NCBI RefSeq assembly: GCF_008704425.1
Contig: NZ_CP023696.1
Coordinates: 4,194,501 to 4,258,500 of the forward strand
Length of the DNA: 64,000 nt
Direction: 5' to 3'
Origin: Streptomyces fradiae ATCC 10745 = DSM 40063
GTDB lineage: Bacteria; Actinomycetota; Actinomycetes; Streptomycetales; Streptomycetaceae
Each line of letters begins with the position of its first letter. Within the stretch, counting starts at the first letter, position 1. Shown one piece after another: positions 26,055-34,692 of this stretch. The position numbers and the translations under genes are program-made. The notes beneath the pieces are model-generated. The model ran no database searches and was not told the DNA's origin. It worked only from the letters and a program-made list of their open reading frames with translations.

Positions 26055-26351
26055 ATGCGCAGGTTCCGTTCGAGTCATGTCGTCCTGGGGGGCATGGGGG
26101 CGCTCGCGCTCACCCTGACCTCCTGCGGGAGCTCCGAGCCCGACCGGCGGTGTGTCGACCGGGTCACCCGCGACGTCCTGCCCGACTACAGCTGCAGCGA
26201 CAACCGGGGCAGCGGCGGCAGCGGCGGTGGCGGCGGTGGGTCGTACTACTACGGCGGGTCCACCCGCAGCGGCAAGGTCGAGGGCGGCAGCTTCGACAAG
26301 GCGGCCGTCCAGCGCGGCGGCTTCGGCTGCTCGGGCAGCGGCGGCGGCTGA
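26055..26351 (+). CDS. YgiB/DUF1190-like lipoprotein
   Basis: A 98-residue lipoprotein. The signal segment RSSHVVLGGMGALALTLTSC has a lipobox ending at Cys24. The mature part is short: DRRCVDRVTRDVLPDYSCSD, a Gly/Ser run, SYYYGGSTRSGKVEGGSF, and the end VQRGGFGCSGSGGG. A C-terminal RGGFG after a Gly/Tyr-rich stretch is the mark of DUF1190 (YgiB) proteins, which in enterobacteria are coded just before the ATP-grasp protein YgiC, as here. ATG at 26055 with GGGGGAGAG upstream. The next gene starts 20 bases later. Confidence 0.75.
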   Translation: MRRFRSSHVVLGGMGALALTLTSCGSSEPDRRCVDRVTRDVLPDYSCSDNRGSGGSGGGGGGSYYYGGSTRSGKVEGGSFDKAAVQRGGFGCSGSGGG

Positions 26352-26371
26352 GCCCGGAGCCGTACGCACCC

Positions 26372-27553
26372 ATGGAACGCCACACCATCGAGCCCCGCCC
26401 CGACTGGCAGCGCATCGTCGAGGAGCAGGGCTGCGTCTACCCGCTCACCCGCCACCCCGACGGCACGCTGCGCCCCTACTGGGACGAGAGCGCCTACTAC
26501 TCCTTCACCCTGCCTGAGGTCGAGGCGCTGGAGGAGACCGTAGAGGAACTGCACGGCATGTGCCTGGCCGCCGCCGCGCACATCGTGGAGCAGGAACGTT
26601 TCGCCGAGCTGGGCATCACCGACCCGCGGCTCGCCGCGCTGGTCGCCGAGTCCTGGCGGCGCCGTGCCGAACTGCCCTCCCTGTACGGGCGGTTCGACCT
26701 GCGCTACGACGGGACGGGCCCCGCCAAGCTGCTGGAGTACAACGCCGACACGCCCACCTCGCTCGTCGAGGCGGCCAGCCCCCAGTGGTTCTGGATGGAG
26801 GACCGCTTCCCCGGCGCGGACCAGTGGAACTCCCTCCACGAGCGGCTGGTCGACGCCTGGCGGCGGCAGGCCCGCCTCCTGCCGCCCGGCCCGCTGCACT
26901 TCGTCCACTCCGAGGGCGACGAGATCGGCGAGGACCTGATGACGGTCGCGTACCTGCGCGAGACCGCCGAGCAGGCCGGCATCGCCACCGACGCGCTGTC
27001 CGTCGAGCAGATCGGCTGGGACCGGCTGGCCGGCCGCTTCGTGGACGACCGGCTGCGCTTCATCCGCAGCTGCTTCAAGCTGTACCCGTGGGAGTGGCTG
27101 GTCACCGACCCGTTCGGCCCGCACGTCCTGGACACCCTCGACAACGGCGGCGGCACCGGCAGCACCTGCTGGATCGAGCCCGCCTGGAAGATGCTGCTGT
27201 CCAACAAGGCGCTCCTCGCCGTCCTGTGGGAGCTGTACCCCGGCCACCCCAACCTGCTGCCCGCCTACCTCGACGGCCCGCGCGAAACGGCCGCCGACGG
27301 CGGGTACGTCGCCAAGCCGCTGCTGGGCCGCGAGGGCGCCGGGGTCACCGTCCACGAGCCGGGCGCCGACCCCGTCGTACGGCCCGAGCCGTGCTGCTAC
27401 CAGGGCCTCGCCCCGCTCCCCGACTTCGACGGCAACCGGGTCGTGCTCGGCGCCTGGGTCGTGGAGGGCGAGGCGGCCGGGCTCGGCATCCGCGAGTCGT
27501 CCGGCCTCGTCACGGACGGGTACGCGCGCTTCCTGCCGCACGTCATCCGGTGA
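26372..27553 (+). CDS. glutathionylspermidine synthase-like protein (YgiC/YjfC family)
   Basis: A 393-residue ATP-grasp-type amide ligase of the GSP-synthase family without the amidase domain. Blocks: HTIEPRPDWQRIVEEQGCVY, LLEYNADTPTSLVEAASPQW with the nucleotide/metal residues, LLPPGPLHFVHSEGDEIGED, RFIRSCFKLYPWEW, WIEPAWKMLLSNKALLAVLW, and YVAKPLLGREGAGVTVHEPG as the glycine-rich loop. The real substrate of this bacterial branch is not established; actinomycetes do not make glutathione, so the name does not describe the reaction. ATG at 26372; pair with the upstream DUF1190-like lipoprotein. Confidence 0.88.
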   Translation: MERHTIEPRPDWQRIVEEQGCVYPLTRHPDGTLRPYWDESAYYSFTLPEVEALEETVEELHGMCLAAAAHIVEQERFAELGITDPRLAALVAESWRRRAELPSLYGRFDLRYDGTGPAKLLEYNADTPTSLVEAASPQWFWMEDRFPGADQWNSLHERLVDAWRRQARLLPPGPLHFVHSEGDEIGEDLMTVAYLRETAEQAGIATDALSVEQIGWDRLAGRFVDDRLRFIRSCFKLYPWEWLVTDPFGPHVLDTLDNGGGTGSTCWIEPAWKMLLSNKALLAVLWELYPGHPNLLPAYLDGPRETAADGGYVAKPLLGREGAGVTVHEPGADPVVRPEPCCYQGLAPLPDFDGNRVVLGAWVVEGEAAGLGIRESSGLVTDGYARFLPHVIR

Positions 27554-27594
27554 CCCCGCCGGGCCGGTGACCCCGCCGGCCCGGCGCGGCGCGG

Positions 27595-27659
27595 CCCGGC
27601 GCGGCACACAGCCCGGCCCGGCCCGGCGCGGCCCGGCCCGGCGCGGCACACAGCCCGGC
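27595..27659 (+). repeat. GC-rich tandem repeat between convergent genes
   Basis: The 23 bases cccggcgcggcacacagccc.. at 27595-27617 recur exactly at 27637-27659 (period 42), in a longer run of alternating cccgg and cgcgg from about 27570 to 27690. It fills the gap between the ends of the YgiC-like gene and rocD. No separate hairpin terminator was found, although the self-complementary cggcgcgg/ccgg blocks could fold. Confidence 0.75.
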
Positions 27660-27752
27660 GCGGTCCGGCGCGGCCCGGGAACCCGTACCGGATGCCCGGC
27701 GCCGCACGGCCCGGCCGGGCGGCGGACGCCCGCAGCGGCCCGCGCCCCCCGC

Positions 27753-28961
27753 TCAGCTCCCCGCCAGGACCTCCCGCAGCCGCTCCAGACCCCAGTCCAG
27801 ATCCTCCTTGGACACCATCAGCGGCGGAGCCAGCCGGATCGTCGAGCCGTGGGTGTCCTTGACCAGCACGCCCCGCTCCATCAGCCGCTCCGACACCTGA
27901 CGGCCCGTCCCCACGGCCGGGTCCAGGTCCACCCCCGCCCACAGTCCGCGCCCGCGCACCTCGCGCACGGCGCCCCCGCCCACCAGGAGGCCCAGCTCGC
28001 GGTGGAGGTGCTCGCCCAGCTCCGCGGCCCGCCGCTGGTACTCGCCGGTCCGCAGCATCGCCAGCACCTCCAGCGCCACCGCGCAGGCCAGCGGGTTCCC
28101 GCCGAACGTCGAACCGTGCTCGCCCGGCCGGTGCACCCCCAGCACGTCCGCCCCCGACACCACCGCCGACACCGGCACGACCCCGCCGCCCAGCGCCTTG
28201 CCGAGCACGTACACGTCCGGCACGACGCCCTCGTGGTCGCAGGCGAACGTCCGCCCGGTGCGGCCCAGGCCCGACTGGATCTCGTCCGCCACGAACAGCA
28301 CGCCCCGCTCGCGGGTCACCCGCCGCACGCCCGCCAGGTAGCCGGGCGGCGGCACCAGCACGCCCGCCTCGCCCTGGATCGGCTCCAGCAGCACCGCCAC
28401 CGTCTCGTCGGTCAGCGCCGCCTCCAGCGCCGCCAGGTCCCCGTACGGCACGACGTCGAAGCCCGGCGTGTAGGGGCCGTACGCGTCCCGGGCCTCCGGG
28501 TCCGTCGAGAAGCTGACGATCGTCGTCGTCCTGCCGTGGAAGTTGCCCGCCGCCACCACGATCCGCGCGGCGCCGTCCGGGACGCCCTTGACCCGGTAGC
28601 CCCACTTGCGGGCGGTCTTCACGGCCGTCTCCACCGCCTCCGCGCCGGTGTTCATCGGCAGCACCGTCTCCATGCCGCAGAACTCCGCCAGCTCCCGGCA
28701 GAACGCTGCGAACCGGTCGTGGTGGAAGGCGCGCGACGTCAGCGTCACCCGGTCGAGCTGCGCCTTGGCGGCGTCGATCAGACGGCGGTTGCCGTGCCCG
28801 AAGTTGAGCGCCGAGTACCCGGCGAGCAGGTCGAGGTAGCGGCGCCCCTCGACATCGGTCATCCAGGCGCCCTCCGCCGTCGCCACGACCACGGGCAGCG
28901 GGTGGTAGGTGTGGGCGCTGTGCGCCTCGGCGGCGGCGATGGCGTCCTGCGTTGCCGACAC
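27753..28961 (-). CDS. rocD: ornithine aminotransferase
   Basis: Transfers the delta-amino group of ornithine to 2-oxoglutarate, giving glutamate semialdehyde. The 402-residue class-III aminotransferase has YLDLLAGYSALNFGHGNRRL, VLPMNTGAEAVETAVKTARK, NFHGRTTTIVSFSTD, EPIQGEAGVLVPP, LFVADEIQSGLGRTGRTFAC and VLGKALGGGVVPVSAVV with the PLP lysine. GSTFGGNPLACAVALEVL marks the ornithine subgroup. The GTG at 28961 is preceded by GGAGACCC; an ATG at 29000 would add 13 residues. Divergent from glyA. Confidence 0.94.
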   Translation of the reverse strand: MSATQDAIAAAEAHSAHTYHPLPVVVATAEGAWMTDVEGRRYLDLLAGYSALNFGHGNRRLIDAAKAQLDRVTLTSRAFHHDRFAAFCRELAEFCGMETVLPMNTGAEAVETAVKTARKWGYRVKGVPDGAARIVVAAGNFHGRTTTIVSFSTDPEARDAYGPYTPGFDVVPYGDLAALEAALTDETVAVLLEPIQGEAGVLVPPPGYLAGVRRVTRERGVLFVADEIQSGLGRTGRTFACDHEGVVPDVYVLGKALGGGVVPVSAVVSGADVLGVHRPGEHGSTFGGNPLACAVALEVLAMLRTGEYQRRAAELGEHLHRELGLLVGGGAVREVRGRGLWAGVDLDPAVGTGRQVSERLMERGVLVKDTHGSTIRLAPPLMVSKEDLDWGLERLREVLAGS

Positions 28962-29195
28962 GGGGTCTCCGTTCGTCGTCGTACGGCCGGTCCTCTCCAT
29001 GGTCGCTCTCCACGGCCGCTCGCCATGCGGACGACGGGGCCCCGGCGCGGCGGCGGCGGATAGGGTGGACGGCACGCGCGGCGACTGGCGTACGGGGAAG
29101 CGACCCCGGGGGAGCCGTGCGCGGCAGACCGCACGGGGCGCCGCCCGCCTGGGCCCCCGGGGAGACAGACGAGCTGCCCACCCCGGAGGAACGCC

Positions 29196-30536
29196 ATGAC
29201 GCGCCCGCCCACGCCCGCCGCCACCCCCGCGCCGGAAGCCCCCGCCGCCCCGGCCCCCGCGCCGGAAGCCCCCCTCGCGCCCGCGCACCCCGCCCTCGCC
29301 GCCGCCGACCCGGAGCTGGCCCGCCTCGTCGCCGCCGAGGAGCGCCTCCAGGCCGACACGCTGCGCCTCATCCCCAGCGAGAACTACGTCTCCGCCGCCG
29401 TCCTGGAAGCCTCCGGCACGGTCCTGCAGAACAAGTACAGCGAGGGCTACGCCGGCCGCCGCTACTACGAGGGCCAGCAGGTCATCGACCAGGTGGAGCG
29501 GCTCGCCACGGACCGCGCCAGGGCCCTCTTCGGCGTCGACCACGCCAACGTCCAGCCCTACTCCGGCTCGCCCGCCAACCTCGCCGTGTACCTGGCCTTC
29601 GCCCAGCCCGGTGACACCGTCATGGGCATGGCACTGCCCATGGGCGGCCACCTCACCCACGGCTGGGGCGTCTCCGCGACCGGCAGCTGGTTCCGGGGCG
29701 TCCAGTACGGCGTGCGCCGCGACACCGGGCTGATCGACTTCGACGAGGTCCGCGACCTCGCGCTCAGGGAGCGCCCGAAGGTCATCTTCTGCGGCGGCAC
29801 GGCGCTGCCCCGCACCATCGACTTCGCCGCCTTCGCCGGGATCGCCCGCGAGGCGGGCGCCGTCCTCGTCGCCGACATCGCCCACATCGCGGGACTCGTC
29901 GCGGGCGGCGCCCACCCGTCGCCCGTGCCGCACGCCGACGTCGTCTCCACCACCACCCACAAGACCCTGCGGGGCCCGCGCGGCGCGATGCTGATGTGCC
30001 GCGAGGAGCACGCGAAGGCGATCGACAAGGCCGTCTTCCCCGGCCTCCAGGGCGGCCCGCACAACCAGACCACCGCCGCCATCGCCGTCGCCCTCCACGA
30101 GGCCGCCCAGCCGGCCTTCCGGGACTACGCCCACCGGGTCGTCGCCAACGCCCGCGCGCTGGCCGCCGCCCTCCTCGACCGCGGTTTCGACCTGGTCTCC
30201 GGCGGCACGGACAACCACCTGGTCCTCATCGACCTCACCGGCAGGGACGTCCCCGGCAAGACCGCCGCCAAGGCCCTGGACCGGGCGGGCGTCGTCGTGA
30301 ACCACAACACCGTCCCGTACGACCCGCGCAGGCCCTTCGACCCGTCCGGCATCCGCATCGGCACCCCGTCCCTCACCTCGCGCGGCCTCGGCACCGAGCA
30401 CATGGCCGCCGTCGCCGACTGGATCGACCGGGGCGTCGCCGCCGCCCGCACGGGCGACGAGGACGCCCTCGCGGTGATCCGCGCCGAGGTCGCGGACCTC
30501 ATGGGCCGCCACCCCGCACCCGGTGTCCCCGCCTGA
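29196..30536 (+). CDS. glyA: serine hydroxymethyltransferase
   Basis: Makes glycine and 5,10-methylene-tetrahydrofolate from serine, the source of the one-carbon units used by FolD, PurN and PurH. The 446-residue protein begins with a ~28-residue Pro/Ala stretch not found in other SHMTs, then RLIPSENYVSAAVLEASGTV, NKYSEGYAGRRYYEGQQVID, VADIAHIAGLVAGGAHPSP and VVSTTTHKTLRGPRGAML with the PLP lysine; RIGTPSLTSRGLG is near the end. ATG at 29196 with GGAGGAACGCC before it. A TAGGGT at 29058 is a possible -10 element. It is the trpS-linked copy type of Streptomyces. Confidence 0.95.
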   Translation: MTRPPTPAATPAPEAPAAPAPAPEAPLAPAHPALAAADPELARLVAAEERLQADTLRLIPSENYVSAAVLEASGTVLQNKYSEGYAGRRYYEGQQVIDQVERLATDRARALFGVDHANVQPYSGSPANLAVYLAFAQPGDTVMGMALPMGGHLTHGWGVSATGSWFRGVQYGVRRDTGLIDFDEVRDLALRERPKVIFCGGTALPRTIDFAAFAGIAREAGAVLVADIAHIAGLVAGGAHPSPVPHADVVSTTTHKTLRGPRGAMLMCREEHAKAIDKAVFPGLQGGPHNQTTAAIAVALHEAAQPAFRDYAHRVVANARALAAALLDRGFDLVSGGTDNHLVLIDLTGRDVPGKTAAKALDRAGVVVNHNTVPYDPRRPFDPSGIRIGTPSLTSRGLGTEHMAAVADWIDRGVAAARTGDEDALAVIRAEVADLMGRHPAPGVPA

Positions 30537-30564
30537 CACAGGCGCCCCGCCCGCGGTCGGCCGG

Positions 30565-30573
30565 TTGTCCACA
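30565..30573 (+). promoter_or_regulatory. perfect DnaA-box 9-mer (TTGTCCACA) before trpS
   Basis: TTGTCCACA matches the Streptomyces DnaA-box consensus exactly. It lies in the 79-base glyA-trpS spacer, 43 bases before the trpS ATG. One box alone is no origin; it may bind DnaA as a regulator or be chance. Confidence 0.35.
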
Positions 30574-30615
30574 GGCCGTCCCCAGCTGCCCGCCGGACCT
30601 GAGAGAATGAGCGGC

Positions 30616-31629
30616 ATGGCCTCTGCTGACCCTCGTGTGCTCTCCGGAATCCAGCCGACCGCGGGCTCCTTCCACCTCGGCAACTACCTCGGCGCGGTCC
30701 GCCAGTGGGTCGCGCTGCAGGAGTCGCACGACGCCTTCTACATGGTCGTCGACCTGCACGCGATCACCGTGCCGCAGGACCCGGCCGAGCTCCGTGCCAA
30801 CACCCGCCTGGCCGCCGCCCAGCTCCTCGCCGCCGGACTCGACCCGGAGCGGTGCACGCTGTTCGTGCAGAGCCACGTCCCGGAGCACGCCCAGCTCGCC
30901 TGGGTGATGAACTGCCTCACCGGCTTCGGCGAGGCGTCGCGGATGACGCAGTTCAAGGACAAGTCCGCCAAGCAGGGCGCCGACCGCGCCACGGTCGGCC
31001 TCTTCACGTACCCGATCCTCCAGGTCGCCGACATCCTGCTCTACCAGGCCAACGAGGTCCCGGTCGGCGAGGACCAGCGCCAGCACATCGAGCTGACCCG
31101 CGACCTCGCGGAGCGGTTCAACACCCGCTTCGGCGACACGTTCACCGTCCCGGCGCCGTACATCCTCAAGGAGACGGCGAAGATCTACGACCTCCAGGAC
31201 CCGACGGCGAAGATGTCGAAGTCCGCCGCGACGCCCAAGGGCCTGATCAACCTCCTCGACGACCCGAAGGCCACCGCCAAGAAGGTCAAGAGCGCCGTCA
31301 CCGACACGGACACCGTGATCCGCTTCGACCCGGAGGGCAAGCCCGGCGTCAGCAACCTCCTCACGATCCTGTCGACGCTCACCGGCACCCCCGTCGACGA
31401 CCTGGTCAAGGGGTACGAGGGCAAGATGTACGGCGCCCTGAAGACGGACCTCGCCGAGATCGTGGTCGACTTCGTCACACCGTTCAGGACCCGCACGCAG
31501 GAATACCTGGACGACCCGGAGACGCTGGACTCGATCCTCGCCAAGGGCGCCGAGAAGGCCCGCGCCGTCGCCGCGGAGACCCTCGCCCAGACCTACGACA
31601 AGGTGGGCTTCCTGCCCGCCAAGCACTGA
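30616..31629 (+). CDS. trpS: tryptophanyl-tRNA synthetase
   Basis: Charges tRNA-Trp. The 337-residue class-I synthetase has the HIGH-type motif in GIQPTAGSFHLGNYLGAVRQ, the family blocks FYMVVDLHAITV, ERCTLFVQSHVPEHAQLAW, LLYQANEVPVGEDQRQHIEL, and the KMSKS motif exactly in DPTAKMSKSAATPKG. Length is normal. I chose the ATG at 30616 (MASADPRVLSG); an in-frame ATG at 30607 would add three residues. No T-box leader is visible in the short spacer from glyA. Confidence 0.96.
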   Translation: MASADPRVLSGIQPTAGSFHLGNYLGAVRQWVALQESHDAFYMVVDLHAITVPQDPAELRANTRLAAAQLLAAGLDPERCTLFVQSHVPEHAQLAWVMNCLTGFGEASRMTQFKDKSAKQGADRATVGLFTYPILQVADILLYQANEVPVGEDQRQHIELTRDLAERFNTRFGDTFTVPAPYILKETAKIYDLQDPTAKMSKSAATPKGLINLLDDPKATAKKVKSAVTDTDTVIRFDPEGKPGVSNLLTILSTLTGTPVDDLVKGYEGKMYGALKTDLAEIVVDFVTPFRTRTQEYLDDPETLDSILAKGAEKARAVAAETLAQTYDKVGFLPAKH

Positions 31630-31750
31630 GGCCGGACGGCTCTGGCCACCGGAGCGGCGCAGGCGCCACACTGGCGGGCGACCCGCGGGCCCGACCGCCC
31701 GCCCGGGACCGCCCGCCCGGACGACACGACCGAAGGATGAGGAGAACGAC

Positions 31751-32347
31751 GTGGGGACCGTAACGCTCGGCGTTTCGATCGCGGTCCCGGAGCCCTACGG
31801 CAGCCTGCTCCAGCGGCGGCGCGCGGGCTTCGGCGACGCCGCGGCCCACGGCATCCCCACGCACGTCACGCTCCTCCCGCCGACGGAGGTGGACGCCGGG
31901 CGGCTGCCGGAGATCCGGTCCCACCTGGCCGCGGTCGCCGCGGCCGGGCGGGCCTTCCCCATGCGGCTGAGCGGCACGGGCACCTTCCGGCCGCTCTCCC
32001 CGGTCGTCTACGTCCGGGTCGTGGAGGGCGGCGAGGAGTGCGCCCGGCTCCAGCAGCACGTCCGGGACGCGTCGGGCCCGCTCGTCCGGGAGCTGCAGTT
32101 CCCGTACCACCCGCACGTCACGGTCGCGCACGGCATCGCCGAGGAGGCGATGGACCGGGCGTTCGAGGAGCTGGCCGGCTTCGAGGCGGCGTGGACGGTC
32201 AGCTCGTTCGCCCTGTACGAGCAGGGCGCGGACGCGGTGTGGCGCAAGCTCCACACGTACGAGTTCGGCCGCCCCGGCCCGGCCCGCACGATCCCCGCCC
32301 AGGGCGCCCCGGCCGACGACCCGGCCCCCGCCCCGTACGGGGGCTGA
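31751..32347 (+). CDS. 2'-5' RNA ligase family protein (LigT-like 2H phosphoesterase)
   Basis: A 198-residue protein of the 2H phosphoesterase superfamily. The two catalytic HxT motifs are THVTLLPPTEV (about 34-44, His-Val-Thr) and PYHPHVTVAHGI (about 118-129, His-Val-Thr), in the correct spacing. The end is a Pro/Ala-rich tail. Substrate unknown; relatives act on 2',5'- or cyclic phosphates in RNA. The GTG at 31751 has GAGGAGAAC upstream. YihY follows 48 bases later on the same strand. Confidence 0.88.
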   Translation: MGTVTLGVSIAVPEPYGSLLQRRRAGFGDAAAHGIPTHVTLLPPTEVDAGRLPEIRSHLAAVAAAGRAFPMRLSGTGTFRPLSPVVYVRVVEGGEECARLQQHVRDASGPLVRELQFPYHPHVTVAHGIAEEAMDRAFEELAGFEAAWTVSSFALYEQGADAVWRKLHTYEFGRPGPARTIPAQGAPADDPAPAPYGG

Positions 32348-32395
32348 GACCCGGCCCGCGCGGTGGGCGGGGCGTTCGGTGGTAGGCGTAGCGCC

Positions 32396-33391
32396 ATGGA
32401 CTGGCTGACCAAGCTCCCCGTCATCGGCCCCTGGGCCGCCCGGCTGACGCGCACCCACGCCTGGTACGCCTACGAGACGCTGGACCGCGTCCACTGGGCG
32501 CGCCTCGCCGCGGCGATCACCTTCATCAGCTTCCTGTCGCTGTTCCCGCTGATCACCCTGGGCGCCGCGATCGGCGCCGCCCTGGTGGGCGACGAGCGGC
32601 TGCGGACCGCCCAGGACAAGATCAGCGAGCAGGTGCCGGGCATCTCCGACCAGCTCGACCTCGGCTCCCTGGTCGAGAACGCCGGCACGGTCGGGCTGGT
32701 CGCCGGCGCCGTGCTGCTGTTCACCGGCATCGGCTGGGTCGGCTCGCTGCGGGAGTGCCTGCGCGCCGTGTGGGGCCTGGACGGCGCCGACGACGGCAAC
32801 CCGGTCGTCCGCAAGGGCAAGGACGCGCTGCTGCTGCTCGGCCTCGGCGGCACCGCGCTCGTCTCGCTCGCCGCGTCCACGCTGGGCGCCACCGCCGTCG
32901 GCTGGGGCGCCGACCGGCTGGGCGTCCCCGAGGGCGGCGCGGGCGGTGCCCTGCTCCAGGTCGCCGCGCTCCTCGTCGCCGTCGTCGCCGACTTCCTGCT
33001 CCTGCTGTACCTGCTGACCCTGCTGCCGGGCGTGGAGCCGCCCCGCCGCGACCTGGTGGCCGCCGCGCTGATCGGCGCGGTCGGCTTCGAGCTGCTCAAG
33101 CTGCTGCTCGGCGGCTACATGCGCGGGGTCGCGGGGAAGTCGATGTACGGGGCGTTCGGGGTGCCCGTGGCGCTGCTGCTGTGGATCAGCTTCACCGCCC
33201 GGCTGCTGCTGTTCTGCGCCGCCTGGACCGCCACGGGAGACCGCCGCGGGTCCGCCGAGGACGCCGGCGGCAGCCCTCCCGGCGGCAGCCCCTCCAGCGC
33301 GGGCCCGCACCCCGCCGCCGGCTCTCCCGCCGGTCGCTCCGCCGAAGGCCGTCCCGCTACTGGCCCTTCCGCGCCGGCCACCGCCGATTGA
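32396..33391 (+). CDS. YihY/BrkB family membrane protein
   Basis: A 331-residue inner membrane protein of the YihY/virulence factor BrkB family. The start LPVIGPWAARLTRTHAWYAY, WARLAAAITFISFLSLFPLI (first span) and LRECLRAVWGLDGADDGNPV are typical; further spans lie at about 103-120, 158-178, 190-222, 232-250 and 260-290 (YGAFGVPVALLLWISFTARL). About 45 Pro/Gly/Ser-rich residues end the protein. Molecular function is unsettled for the family. Its last 35 bases overlap the 3' end of the convergent carboxypeptidase gene. Confidence 0.88.
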   Translation: MDWLTKLPVIGPWAARLTRTHAWYAYETLDRVHWARLAAAITFISFLSLFPLITLGAAIGAALVGDERLRTAQDKISEQVPGISDQLDLGSLVENAGTVGLVAGAVLLFTGIGWVGSLRECLRAVWGLDGADDGNPVVRKGKDALLLLGLGGTALVSLAASTLGATAVGWGADRLGVPEGGAGGALLQVAALLVAVVADFLLLLYLLTLLPGVEPPRRDLVAAALIGAVGFELLKLLLGGYMRGVAGKSMYGAFGVPVALLLWISFTARLLLFCAAWTATGDRRGSAEDAGGSPPGGSPSSAGPHPAAGSPAGRSAEGRPATGPSAPATAD

Positions 33392-34631
33392 TCAGGAACG
33401 CCCCGCCCGCCACCGCCGCCAGCACTCCGGCGACGACCGCCAGCGCCGTCCCCGCCCCGCCCGAGCCGGCCTTCGCGGTCCCGGCGACGGCGGCCTCCGC
33501 GGCCTCCCCGGTGGTGTTCGGCCGGTTCACGTCCGGCCGCGCGGGCGAGGCGCTCGGCGCCGTACCGGTCCGCGCGGACCTCGGCGGGACGAGCTGCCCC
33601 ACCGGCCGCACCTTGCCGGCCGCCGCGAACCCCCAGTCGAGCAGCCGCGCGGACTCCTTGTAGACGGCGTACGGCTCCTTCGACGACGGGTTCATCACCG
33701 TCACCAGCAGCACCCGGCCGCCCCGCTCGGCCACCCCGGTGAACGTCGAGCCGGCATGGGTCGTCGTGCCGTTCTTCACGCCGGCTATGCCCTTGTACGG
33801 AGCCACGCCGTTCGCGCCGGTCAGCAGCCGGTTGGTGTTCTGGATCTCGAACGTCGGGCGCTTCTTGCCGGGCGTCTCCTCGCCGGGGAACTGCGTCCGC
33901 ACGGTCGAGCAGTACGCGCGGAAGTCCGCGTTCTGCATGCCGCTGCGGGCTATCAGCGTCAGGTCGTACGCGGACGACACCTGGCCCGGCGCGTCGTACC
34001 CGTCCGGGGTCACCACGTCGGTGTCCAGCGCCTGGAGCTCGTCGGCGCGGGCGTTCATCTCCCGCACCGTCTTGGCCATGCCGCCGTTCATCTCCGCCAG
34101 CGCGTGCACGGCGTCGTTGCCGGAGCGGAGGAACACCCCGAGCCACAGGTCGTGGACGCTGTAGGTCTGCTTCTCCTTGATGCCGACCAGACTGGAGCCC
34201 TCGCCGAGGCGGGACAGCTCGCCGGAGGCGACCAGGTGCCGCCGGGTCTTCGGGAGCTTCGGCAGCAGCGTGTCCGCGAAGAGCATCTTCATGGTGGACG
34301 CGGGCGCCAGCCGCCAGTGGGCGTTGTGCGCGGCGAGCACGTCGCCGCTCTCCGCGTCCGCGACGATCCACGACCGGCCGCTCAGCTCCTTCGGGAGGAC
34401 CGGAGCCCCGTTCGCCAGGTCCACCCGCGTGCCCGGCACGCCCAGCCGGGCCCCGCCCACCGTCGACATCCGCGCGGGCGGCTTCGGCTGCGGCGCGGGC
34501 TGCGGCGAGGGCGCGCCGGGCGGGGCGGCGGGCGGGGCGGCGGGCGGTGCGGCGAGTGCGGGGCCGGCGGCGGCGAGGGGGAGCAGCACGGCGGTGGCCG
34601 CGGCGACGGCGGCCTTCTTGAGAGCATGCAC
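33357..34631 (-). CDS. D-alanyl-D-alanine carboxypeptidase (DacC-like, low-molecular-mass PBP)
   Basis: Trims the terminal D-Ala of peptidoglycan stem peptides outside the cell. The protein has a signal peptide (KKAAVAAATAVLLPLAAAGP, ends ALA), a Pro-rich linker, and the serine peptidase S11 domain with Ser112-x-x-Lys115 in APASTMKML and the SxN motif LRSGND (Ser170-Asn172). The third motif reads GVKNGTTTHAGS (Lys286-Asn287-Gly288), where KTG is normal. A C-terminal span (TALAVVAGVLAAVAGGAFLI) and NRRWPARK anchor it. I chose the GTG at 34631 because it places a good signal peptide at the N-terminus; starts up to 34694 are possible. Divergent from 34693-34944. Confidence 0.88.
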   Translation of the reverse strand: MHALKKAAVAAATAVLLPLAAAGPALAAPPAAPPAAPPGAPSPQPAPQPKPPARMSTVGGARLGVPGTRVDLANGAPVLPKELSGRSWIVADAESGDVLAAHNAHWRLAPASTMKMLFADTLLPKLPKTRRHLVASGELSRLGEGSSLVGIKEKQTYSVHDLWLGVFLRSGNDAVHALAEMNGGMAKTVREMNARADELQALDTDVVTPDGYDAPGQVSSAYDLTLIARSGMQNADFRAYCSTVRTQFPGEETPGKKRPTFEIQNTNRLLTGANGVAPYKGIAGVKNGTTTHAGSTFTGVAERGGRVLLVTVMNPSSKEPYAVYKESARLLDWGFAAAGKVRPVGQLVPPRSARTGTAPSASPARPDVNRPNTTGEAAEAAVAGTAKAGSGGAGTALAVVAGVLAAVAGGAFLINRRWPARKGQ

Positions 34632-34692
34632 GTTCGAGAACGTACCGGCACCCGGCGCCTGCGCCGACACCCGGGCACCCGATACTGGACCC

